From NCBI RefSeq assembly GCF_000188055.2, contig NZ_AEUZ02000001.1, forward strand, positions 1,750,001 to 1,814,000: a DNA stretch of 64,000 bases, written 5' to 3'. Shown piece by piece: positions 51,674-59,144 of this stretch; position 1 is the stretch's first letter; each line of letters begins with the position of its first letter. Below the pieces are notes generated by a model, which was not told where the DNA came from, made no database searches, and saw only the letters and a list, made by a program, of their open reading frames with translations. Source of the stretch: Streptococcus urinalis 2285-97. Its GTDB lineage: Bacteria > Bacillota > Bacilli > Lactobacillales > Streptococcaceae. The position numbers and the translations under genes are program-made.

Positions 51674-52993
51674 TCACCCCTCTGCTAATAATAAGTCTGG
51701 GTCGTTAAGATAGCTCTTAAGAAGGTTAATGGCCTTTTGGACATAAACACCATCTACTGCTCTATGATCAAATGCAAATGATATTTTCATGACATTTTTT
51801 AATACAGGATTACCTTCTTCATCTGGAAGAAAGACTTTATCTATACGACCAACATTTAGAATAGCAACTTCTGGTAAATTTATGATTGGTGTTGACCAAA
51901 CACCTGCTGTTGCTGCAGCACCAACATTTGTCAATGATATAGACCCTTTTCCCATATCTGATGAGGAAAGTTTTCCTTCACGTGCTTTTTCAGAAATTGC
52001 TGTAATTTCTTGTGCAATATCAAATAAACTTTTACGTTCGGCATGACGAATCATTGGAACCATCAAGCCACGAGGTGTATCTGTAGCAACACCAATATTA
52101 TAATATTGGTGGTGTGACAACTCATTTTTATCCATATCAATAGACACATTGAGATCTGGGAAGCGTTTTAACATTCCAACAAGTGCTTTGACAAGGTATG
52201 GAGTAAAGGTTAATTTGATATCTTTTTGCTTAGCAATCTCTTTCATTTTATTTCGGTGAGCGACTAAGGCATCTACTTCTACTTGATCAAAAACAGTCAC
52301 TTGCGCAACTTCCTGACTACTTTTTGCTAGTGCATCAGCAATAGTCCGTCTGATTGCTGGTATTTTTTCGACTAGTTCAGGATAAGTTTCATTTGTTAAA
52401 CTTCCTCTACTTTCTGTTTCTTCTGATGGAGCTTCAGTTTTTTGACTGGTTTGTTTCACTTCAGATTGACTAGCATTTTGACCAGATGTCAAAAAGCGAT
52501 CAATATCTTCAATGGTTATTTTGCCATGGTTTCCTGTTCCTTCTACCATGCTTAGATCAACCTGTTTTGTCCTAGCATATTTACGAACACGTGGTACTGC
52601 AAGCTGTCTCACATCTATTGATGTGTTAGTTGTTCCTATTTTTTCTTCATTCTCTACATCTTTTTTAGTTTCTACTTCAACTTCTGGTGTTGCTTTTAAG
52701 TCTTCATTTGATTGTGGTTGTTTTTCACTATTTGAGGTTACTGTTTTAAGCTCTTTTTCAGATTCGGCTATTTCTGCTATAGGCTGTCCAACTATCCCTG
52801 TCTCTCCAGCTTCCACATATATTTTGGCTAGATAACCTGTTATCGGACTTGGTAATTCTACAACTGCTTTATCACTTTCTATTTCAAGTAATGTTTGGTC
52901 TTCAATAACTTTATCACCCACATTGGATGCCCAAGACATAATGACACTTTCATGTGTGCCTTCTCCAGCGTCCGGTAAAATATATTGATACAT
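51674..52993 (-). CDS. pdhC: Pyruvate dehydrogenase E2, dihydrolipoyl acetyltransferase
   Basis: A 439-aa protein with one lipoyl domain (about 1-80; lipoyl lysine in EIESDKAVVELPS), a charged linker, a subunit-binding domain (QLAVPRVRKYARTKQVDLS, about 130), a second linker, and the acyltransferase core (about 205-439) ending with FDHRAVDGVYVQ, the catalytic His-Asp motif. It transfers the acyl group to CoA. Confidence 0.95.
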   Translation of the reverse strand: MYQYILPDAGEGTHESVIMSWASNVGDKVIEDQTLLEIESDKAVVELPSPITGYLAKIYVEAGETGIVGQPIAEIAESEKELKTVTSNSEKQPQSNEDLKATPEVEVETKKDVENEEKIGTTNTSIDVRQLAVPRVRKYARTKQVDLSMVEGTGNHGKITIEDIDRFLTSGQNASQSEVKQTSQKTEAPSEETESRGSLTNETYPELVEKIPAIRRTIADALAKSSQEVAQVTVFDQVEVDALVAHRNKMKEIAKQKDIKLTFTPYLVKALVGMLKRFPDLNVSIDMDKNELSHHQYYNIGVATDTPRGLMVPMIRHAERKSLFDIAQEITAISEKAREGKLSSSDMGKGSISLTNVGAAATAGVWSTPIINLPEVAILNVGRIDKVFLPDEEGNPVLKNVMKISFAFDHRAVDGVYVQKAINLLKSYLNDPDLLLAEG

Positions 52994-53005
52994 TTTTTTC
53001 TCCTT

Positions 53006-53983
53006 CTAAAAATCTACTGTTTCTTTAGCTTTTAAAACAATATCTTCAACACTTGGCATCCAGTCTTCTTCAGCAAGTCCGAATGGGAAAATGGTATCAG
53101 GCGCTGTTACCCGTGCAAGTGGTGCATCCAAATCCATAAAATTACGTTCACTAATTTCAGACATTACTTGACCTGCAGTACCTGCTTGCCTTTGTGCTTC
53201 TTGCATAACAACTGCCCTGTGCGTTTTAGCAACTGAAGCCGTAATGGTTTCATAATCAACAGGTGAAACTGTTCTTAAATCAACAATTTCTGCACTAATA
53301 CCTTCTTTTTCCAAAATATCAGCAGCTTGCATAGCTAATTGAATCATCAAGCCATAGCCAATCAAAGTCACATCCTTACCTTCTCTGACAACATTTGCTT
53401 TATCTAGAGGAACAGTATAATAACCTTCAGGTACTTCATCTTTAACTGTGCGGTAAAGGCGTAGATGTTCTAAGAAGAATACTGGATCTTTTGATTCAAT
53501 GGCTGACAGTAATAAACCTTTTGCATCATAAGCTGATGAAGGAATAACAACTCGTAATCCTGGAATTTGTGCAAACATGCCTTCTAAACTATCAGAATGT
53601 AATTCAGGTGTGTGAACCCCTCCACCATATGGGGCACGAATTGTGATTTGTGCATCCCTACTGCCACCAGAACGATACCGTTGTCTAGGTATTTGTGTAA
53701 TAAGTGCATCCATTGCTTCTACAACAAAGCCTGAGAATTGAATTTCAGGGATTGGTAAAAATCCTTCTTGTGCTAATCCAACAGACATATGAAGAATACC
53801 TGACTCAGCTAGAGGCGTATCAAAAACACGATTCTTCCCAAACTGATCTTGCATGCCTGATGTAATACGGAAAACACCACCATTTTTACCAACATCTTCT
53901 CCAAAAATCAAGGCATTTTCATGTTTTTTCATTGCTTCATTTAATCCGTCTGTCACGGCTTGAGCTAAAGTTAAAATTGGCAT
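53006..53983 (-). CDS. pdhB: Pyruvate dehydrogenase E1 beta subunit
   Basis: A 325-aa transketolase-like subunit: LTLAQAVTDGLNEAMKKHENALIFGEDVGKNGGVFRIT at the N-terminus, then FSGFVVEAMDALITQ and MQEAQRQAGTAGQVMSEI. I start at ATG 53983 after AAGGAGG. It overlaps no gene but lies one base from pdhA. With E1 alpha it forms the thiamine-diphosphate decarboxylase. Confidence 0.94.
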   Translation of the reverse strand: MPILTLAQAVTDGLNEAMKKHENALIFGEDVGKNGGVFRITSGMQDQFGKNRVFDTPLAESGILHMSVGLAQEGFLPIPEIQFSGFVVEAMDALITQIPRQRYRSGGSRDAQITIRAPYGGGVHTPELHSDSLEGMFAQIPGLRVVIPSSAYDAKGLLLSAIESKDPVFFLEHLRLYRTVKDEVPEGYYTVPLDKANVVREGKDVTLIGYGLMIQLAMQAADILEKEGISAEIVDLRTVSPVDYETITASVAKTHRAVVMQEAQRQAGTAGQVMSEISERNFMDLDAPLARVTAPDTIFPFGLAEEDWMPSVEDIVLKAKETVDF

Positions 53984-53984
53984 T

Positions 53985-55082
53985 TTAATTTTCCTCCTTA
54001 GCATTGTAAACGTCTATTTGTTCTTTAATATTTTGTGGTTGATCATCATACATGAAATTTAAAAATTCTGTTACTTTCTGAGGTTGTGCTTTAGCCATTT
54101 CTGCTAATGCCTCTTTTGCTTGTGTCTTCACTTCTTCATAGATGTCATCTGTTTTTTCTTGATTCCACAAACCACGTTTTGTTAAATAATTTCCTAATCT
54201 GATAAGAGGATCTTTTTTACGCCAAATTTCAACTTCTTCATCTGAACGATACCGTTTTGGATCATCTGACATAGTATGAGGACCAAAACGATAGGTCATA
54301 TTTTCAATGAGAATTGGTCCATTTTCAATAGCATATTGACGGGCTTTTTTGACTGCAAAATAGACTGCAACTGGGTCCATTCCATCAACACGAATGGCAG
54401 GTATACCAGCAGCAACTGCTTTTTGAGCTAAGGTTTCTGCTTTTGTTTGACTTGAAGTCGGTACAGAGATTCCATAGCCATTATTTTGCACAACTGCTAC
54501 TAAATTAGCTTTGAAAACACCAGCAAAATTTAATGCTTCATAAAAATCACCTTGAGAAGTCGCTGAGTCACCACAAAGTGACAAGGCAATTTGTTTTTCA
54601 CCTTTCATTTGTTTTGCAATTCCATTTCCTAAGGCTTGGATTATAGTACCACCAACAATTACATTTGGAGAATACATATGAAGGTCTTTTGGATAATCAT
54701 TTGCAATGTAATGACCTTTATACCATAAGAATGCTTGGGACAATGTCATGCCAAATTTGACACCCGCAAAGACATCGCGGTAAGTTGGTGCAAAAACATC
54801 ATTTTTATCCAAAGCTAGGACACTACCATACTGGCTAGCTTCTTGTCCACCACCCGGAGCATAATTACTAAGAGCGCCCTGTCTATTGAGTAAGATGACA
54901 CGTTCATCAATGGCACGCCCCCAAGAAATAGCTTCCATGAGGTTAATCAACTCGTCATCGGTTAGTTGAGAAAGTGCTTCCTGATCAACTACCTCACCTT
55001 CTTCATCCAAAATTTGATACATAGGAAAATTATCCCTATATGTTGAAACAAGTTCTGCAAAGTTTAATTCGCTTATTTTCAT
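53985..55082 (-). CDS. pdhA: Pyruvate dehydrogenase E1 alpha subunit
   Basis: A 365-aa thiamine-diphosphate subunit. Features are RAIDERVILLNRQGALSNYAP, LCGDSATSQGDFYEALNFAG (the GDG..N-type TDP motif, here GDS) and RFGPHTMSDDPKRYRS, the phosphorylation-loop region. It resembles Bacillus/Enterococcus PdhA more than the shorter AcoA-type E1 of many streptococci. It heads pdhABCD and has a CcpA-type site on the promoter. Confidence 0.93.
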   Translation of the reverse strand: MKISELNFAELVSTYRDNFPMYQILDEEGEVVDQEALSQLTDDELINLMEAISWGRAIDERVILLNRQGALSNYAPGGGQEASQYGSVLALDKNDVFAPTYRDVFAGVKFGMTLSQAFLWYKGHYIANDYPKDLHMYSPNVIVGGTIIQALGNGIAKQMKGEKQIALSLCGDSATSQGDFYEALNFAGVFKANLVAVVQNNGYGISVPTSSQTKAETLAQKAVAAGIPAIRVDGMDPVAVYFAVKKARQYAIENGPILIENMTYRFGPHTMSDDPKRYRSDEEVEIWRKKDPLIRLGNYLTKRGLWNQEKTDDIYEEVKTQAKEALAEMAKAQPQKVTEFLNFMYDDQPQNIKEQIDVYNAKEEN

Positions 55083-55108
55083 TATTTTGTTCCGTCCTTT
55101 CGATATTT

Positions 55109-55137
55109 ATGATAGCGCTTTCTTTTTGGTCGGTAAA
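55109..55137 (-). promoter_or_regulatory. pdh promoter with cre site
   Basis: Minus strand: -35 TTTACC (55132-55137), 17 bases, -10 TATCAT (55109-55114). AGAAAGCGCTATCA (55110-55123) matches cre at all fixed positions but the first and overlaps the -10, so CcpA repression of pyruvate dehydrogenase is expected. Confidence 0.7.
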
Positions 55138-55143
55138 CTTCTT

Positions 55144-55167
55144 ATTTCTTATAGTGCTATAAGAAAT
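55144..55167. promoter_or_regulatory. Perfect 11-base inverted repeat just upstream of the pdh -35 box
   Basis: ATTTCTTATAG / CTATAAGAAAT with a 2-base centre. Its position 7 bases upstream of the -35 suits an activator site. A Crp/Fnr-type regulator gene lies 1.3 kb to the right, but no link is shown. Confidence 0.5.
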
Positions 55168-55180
55168 AGTAGACTCAAAC

Positions 55181-55210
55181 AAAAAAAGAACAGCTTTCAC
55201 TGTCTTTTTT
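55181..55210 (-). terminator. Terminator of the MFS gene
   Basis: Minus strand AAAAAAGACAG / CTGTTCTTTTTTT; the stem contains the TGA stop of the MFS gene. Confidence 0.75.
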
Positions 55211-56384
55211 GTGATGACTTCAATATTGATCTCTGAGTTTGTATAAAAAGAAAGCCAGCTAATAAGAGACTCAAACAGCCAAATACTAGATAGGCAAATA
55301 AATTATTAGCTTTGATTTGCCAAATCAGTTGTAAAACAAGTGCTGATCCTCCACCACCAATATTACAACCAATTAAAATAAGCGTTGTCGCAGTTGTCAA
55401 TTGTTGTGTCGTCATTTTTTCTGAAATGGTATAAAAAACCTTTGTAACACCTAAACTGTAAACGAGTCCAATTATCAACGCCCCTACTGTAATACCCGTT
55501 AAAGAGTAGCCTTGCCATAGTATTAACATACCTAATCCTATTAAAAAGGCAATAACAGACATAAAATAATGACCAAGCTTTCTCAAAGCACAGTTGAAGA
55601 AGAATCCTGAGACAATTCCCATTAGCATCATCAAACTCAAAATTAAACTAGATTCTTGTGGATTTCCTAAACCCAATTCTTCAATAACAACTGGAATTCT
55701 AAGTGTCACAGCAGTATTTACTAAAATCAAAAATCCTGCATAAAATGCCATCCCAGACAGATACATCAATTGACTTTTTGTCATTTTTTCGTTGTTTTCC
55801 GAATTTAGCTTGCTGACATTCTTACTTGGTTCTGGCATTCTAGCTACAATAGTAAGGAAAAGAATCAGTATTAATAAAGCAAAAAGATAAATCAAAAAAG
55901 CCTTATCCCAACCAAAAGAGACTAAAAATCCTGAAATCATTGTAAAGATAGCCGATCCTAGTACTTCAGCTGAACCTCTGTAACCGAGCATTTTACTGCG
56001 TTCACTACCACTATAATGCTCACTAATCAAATTAATAGCTTTAGCATTAATGAGACCTATTCCAGCTCCTAAAATAAGCCTTGATAAAAAAACAATAGGA
56101 AAGGCAGTGAAAAAAGCTGGTAGTGAGCCACCTAAAGCTAACAAAATCAGCCCTAATGAAATTATTATTTTTTCCGAAAGGACATGGCTTAACAAAGGAC
56201 TAAGCAATAAAACAGCTAGAATGATAAAGGAAGGAAGTGAAATCAACAGCTCAACTTGACTTCCAGAAATACCTTTAGTTTCATAATAAGCCATCATTTG
56301 TGGCAGAGCTGGTGCGACCGCAAATGTTGAGACTAGCATTAATGATAAACTTAATAAACTCATTTTTTCAATAATTGACTTCAT
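55197..56384 (-). CDS. Major facilitator superfamily transporter
   Basis: A 395-aa membrane protein with twelve hydrophobic segments. FLSRLILGAGIGLINAKAINLI and YRGSAEVLGSAIFTMISGFLVSFG correspond to conserved MFS motifs of drug/proton antiporters (DHA1-like). The substrate is unknown. It is transcribed toward pdhA on the same strand but has its own terminator and is divergent from the Crp/Fnr-like gene. Confidence 0.85.
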   Translation of the reverse strand: MKSIIEKMSLLSLSLMLVSTFAVAPALPQMMAYYETKGISGSQVELLISLPSFIILAVLLLSPLLSHVLSEKIIISLGLILLALGGSLPAFFTAFPIVFLSRLILGAGIGLINAKAINLISEHYSGSERSKMLGYRGSAEVLGSAIFTMISGFLVSFGWDKAFLIYLFALLILILFLTIVARMPEPSKNVSKLNSENNEKMTKSQLMYLSGMAFYAGFLILVNTAVTLRIPVVIEELGLGNPQESSLILSLMMLMGIVSGFFFNCALRKLGHYFMSVIAFLIGLGMLILWQGYSLTGITVGALIIGLVYSLGVTKVFYTISEKMTTQQLTTATTLILIGCNIGGGGSALVLQLIWQIKANNLFAYLVFGCLSLLLAGFLFIQTQRSILKSSQKRQ

Positions 56385-56453
56385 GGTAATTCCTTAATTG
56401 CTTTTTTTAATTTTGTTCAGTATAATCAATTGCAAGAAATAAAAATAGGACCT

Positions 56454-57130
56454 ATGTCATATATGATGAAATTATCAAAAGATGCTTCTTTATTAAAATC
56501 TTATATTGAACACTATCAATTGAGTACTTTTTTCCAGAGTATTATCATAAAGATTTGCAGTTAGTCCATTTCCAAAAAGGTGATTTTGTCTGTCTTCAAG
56601 GACAAGCACTGGATTTTTTAGCTTTTTTGGTATCTGGTCGACTAAAAGCTGTTAGTCAACTCGAAAATGGAAAAGAACATATCATTGAAACTTTGGAACC
56701 TTCTGCTATTATCGGTGATATTGAACTCTTACTTGATCAAAAAGCCTCTTTGTCTATTATTGCTATGAAGGATTGCAGTTTAGTTTTGCTACCAATTACT
56801 GAAAAAGATAGTCTTTTTAAAGATGCTTTATTTTTATATCATCTTAGTCGTAATTTGGCACAAAACCTTTACAAACAGTCCATTACCACAACAGCAAATG
56901 TCTTATATTCTGTTAAAGAAAGACTTGCTACTTACATTCTAGAAGAAGAACAAGATCTTTTTTTCCAATTAGATTTAAGTGATTTAGCAGATCAATTTGG
57001 AACTTCCTATAGACACTTACTACGTGTCATCAAGCAATTCATTGACTTAGGTGTTATTACTAAAATAGCTTATAAGCAATATTACATTTGTGATTTAACT
57101 TTTCTTAAATCACTACAAATCAAGAACTGA
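56454..57130 (+). pseudogene. Crp/Fnr-family regulator (YeiL-like) with frameshift in a T tract
   Basis: ATG 56454 follows AGGA and begins MSYMMKLSKDASLLKSYIEH, then YQLSTFF. After the six-T tract at 56528-56533 the frame fails, while the next frame continues PEYYHKDLQLVHFQKGDFVCLQG, a cyclic-nucleotide-binding-type fold (about 30-130), and a C-terminal HTH (LDLSDLADQFGTSYRHLLRVIKQF). Restoring one T would give about 225 aa, full length for the family. Without repair, a shorter protein could start at a TTG at 56555. Divergent from the MFS gene. Confidence 0.8.
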
Positions 57131-57195
57131 GAATACTTTTCAGTCACATTAATTTATGATATAGTAACAATGATTGAATTTTCAAAGGAGAAAAA

Positions 57196-57810
57196 ATGTC
57201 TACACAAGATAAAATTATTAAAGCCAGCCATCAAATAAACATGGCTGATATTATTAGGGAAGGTAACCCTACTCTTAGAGCAAATGCCAAGGAAGTGACT
57301 TTACCACTTTCAGATAGTGATATCATTTTAGGTGAAAAAATGATGCAATTCTTAAAAAATTCTCAAGATCCTGTTATGGCTGAAAAGATGGGATTAAGAG
57401 GAGGCGTTGGTTTAGCTGCACCTCAGCTTAATATTTCAAAACGCATTATTGCAGTTTTGGTTCCAAATATTGAAGATTCTGAGGGTAACCCACCAAAAGA
57501 AGCCTACAGTCTACAAGAAGTCATGTACAATCCTAAAGTTGTTTCTCATTCTGTTCAAGATGCAGCTTTAGCAGATGGAGAAGGCTGTTTATCGGTTGAC
57601 CGTGTCGTTGAAGGTTATGTTGTTAGACACGCGCGTGTCACAGTTGAATATTTTGACAAAGAAGGCCAAAAACATAAAATCCGCTTAAAAGGTTATAATG
57701 CTATTGTCGTCCAACATGAAATTGATCATATTAATGGTATCATGTTCTATGATCGCATTAACCAAGCTTCACCTTTTGCTATTACAGAAGGTATGCTAAT
57801 CATTGAATAA
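57196..57810 (+). CDS. def: Peptide deformylase
   Basis: A 204-aa iron/zinc enzyme that removes the formyl group from nascent proteins. The three motifs are [15 protein letters not shown] (metal cysteine) and QHEIDH (two metal histidines and catalytic glutamate). AAGGAG precedes ATG 57196. The length and the insertion after motif 1 are those of type II (Gram-positive) deformylases. Confidence 0.96.
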   Translation: MSTQDKIIKASHQINMADIIREGNPTLRANAKEVTLPLSDSDIILGEKMMQFLKNSQDPVMAEKMGLRGGVGLAAPQLNISKRIIAVLVPNIEDSEGNPPKEAYSLQEVMYNPKVVSHSVQDAALADGEGCLSVDRVVEGYVVRHARVTVEYFDKEGQKHKIRLKGYNAIVVQHEIDHINGIMFYDRINQASPFAITEGMLIIE

Positions 57811-57811
57811 T

Positions 57812-57842
57812 AAAAAAAGCTCATCAATGATGAGCTTTTTTT
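57812..57842. terminator. Bidirectional terminator after def
   Basis: AAAAAAAGCTCATCA / TGATGAGCTTTTTTT with a short loop, between convergent def and the nitroreductase gene. Confidence 0.88.
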
Positions 57843-57849
57843 GTTTCTA

Positions 57850-58464
57850 TTAACCAATGACTTTGAAACGATCTTCGTCTGCCATAAATTCTTTTTCACC
57901 AGCTGGTGCTTCAATTGTACCAAAGTTAAATTGAGCACGTAGTTTCCATGATTCTGGAAGGTCATATGCTTTTGCAACTGATACATCAATAACTGGGTTG
58001 TAATGTTGTAAGTTACCACCGAGACCTAATTCTGCAGAGAGTGCAGTCCAAGTGTTTACAGCTGTGATACCTGAAACTTGTTCAGACCAAACTGGGAAGT
58101 TATCGGCATAAAGTGCAAATTGTTCTTGCAATCCTTTAACAACTGCTTGATCTTCAAAGAATAAAACAGTTCCTTTTGCAGCACCAAAACCAGCTAATTT
58201 TTCTTTTGTTCCTGCAACTGCTTCTTCTGGAACACCTTGTTCTTTCATAGTAGCTGCCAAGTCAGTAAATACTAATTCATTCCAGAATTTTGTTACTTCG
58301 TCATCAAATAAAATCACGGCACGAGTTGTTTGGCTGTTAAAAGCTGATGGTGATTGACGGATAGCTTCTTTAATAACTTCAGCAATTTCTTCATTTGAAA
58401 CTTCAGTGTTACGACCTAAAGCATAGATAGTACGACGGTTTTTTAATTCTTCTAAGAATGACAT
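57850..58464 (-). CDS. Nitroreductase-family oxidoreductase
   Basis: A 204-aa FMN-dependent flavoprotein of the nitroreductase superfamily: FLEELKNRRTIYAL, RQSPSAFNSQTTRAVIL (FMN contacts), and SAELGLGGNLQHYNPVI near 155. I start at ATG 58464 after AGGAG. It probably reduces quinones or nitroaromatics with NAD(P)H. It lies downstream of a marR gene with which it shares an operator motif. Confidence 0.9.
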   Translation of the reverse strand: MSFLEELKNRRTIYALGRNTEVSNEEIAEVIKEAIRQSPSAFNSQTTRAVILFDDEVTKFWNELVFTDLAATMKEQGVPEEAVAGTKEKLAGFGAAKGTVLFFEDQAVVKGLQEQFALYADNFPVWSEQVSGITAVNTWTALSAELGLGGNLQHYNPVIDVSVAKAYDLPESWKLRAQFNFGTIEAPAGEKEFMADEDRFKVIG

Positions 58465-58533
58465 ATTATTTCTCCTGTTATTACTATTTAACAATCAAAC
58501 CAGTTCTCCTGTGATTCTTAAATAAACTAATTA

Positions 58534-58548
58534 ATACTATATAGTAAT
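58534..58548. promoter_or_regulatory. Candidate MarR operator upstream of the nitroreductase gene
   Basis: ATACTATATAGTAAT, with perfect core TACTATATAGTA (58535-58546). A related site ATACT-five bases-AGTAAT lies upstream of marR at 59024-59039. Confidence 0.6.
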
Positions 58549-58583
58549 TATATGCCTTTATTCAGAGAATGCAATTATTTTGC

Positions 58584-59012
58584 TTATAAGTCTTTAAATT
58601 TTTTCAGTAAATCAATCAACTGTAATTGTTCTTCTTGTGTTAATACTGAAAAAGACTCTTCTACACGTTTGATGTGTTTTGGTAGGATAACTTCAATCAG
58701 TTGACGTCCTTCTTGTGTTAAACCAACAATAAAAGCTCTTTTATCTTCACGGCATTTCTGTTTGAAAATCCAGCCATTACGCTCCATATTACGTAAGACA
58801 ACTGTCATATTCCCAGAAGTAGCCAGTAATGATTCAATCAAATTGTTGATGCGCATATCACCTTTACTGTATAAAACTTCCAAGACACTAAATTGTGTTG
58901 GCGTTAAATCTGCAGATTTGAAAACATCTGATCCAAAACTATCTAAAGTTCTTTGGGCCTTTCGAAAGACCACCATAGCTTTGACAGCTGTGTTCTTATC
59001 TAATTCACTCAT
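58584..59012 (-). CDS. MarR-family transcriptional regulator
   Basis: A 142-aa winged-helix repressor: LTPTQFSVLEVLYSKGDMRINNLIESLLATSGNMTVVLRNMERNGWI, then the wing REDKRAFIVGLTQEGRQLI. A single cysteine (QKCRED) lies in the wing, so redox or electrophile sensing (YodB/OhrR-like) is possible but not shown. It probably represses itself and the nitroreductase gene. Confidence 0.88.
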   Translation of the reverse strand: MSELDKNTAVKAMVVFRKAQRTLDSFGSDVFKSADLTPTQFSVLEVLYSKGDMRINNLIESLLATSGNMTVVLRNMERNGWIFKQKCREDKRAFIVGLTQEGRQLIEVILPKHIKRVEESFSVLTQEEQLQLIDLLKKFKDL

Positions 59013-59023
59013 TCAATTCTCCT

Positions 59024-59039
59024 ATACTTCCCTAGTAAT
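59024..59039. promoter_or_regulatory. Candidate MarR autoregulatory operator
   Basis: ATACTTCCCTAGTAAT keeps the ATACT and AGTAAT half-sites of 58534-58548 with a 5-base centre, 12 bases upstream of the marR start codon. Confidence 0.5.
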
Positions 59040-59060
59040 CTTTTTTTGACTATCTTGATT

Positions 59061-59091
59061 AAAAAAAGAGTTAGGAACTTTATCCTAACCC
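59061..59091 (-). terminator. polC terminator
   Basis: Minus strand GTTAGGA / TCCTAAC with a TAAAGT loop, then TCTTTTTTT, about 55 bases after the polC stop. Confidence 0.85.
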
Positions 59092-59144
59092 TTTCCTCAA
59101 GTTCTGAACTTTATTTTATCATAGAAGATTACAAAAATAAAGTT

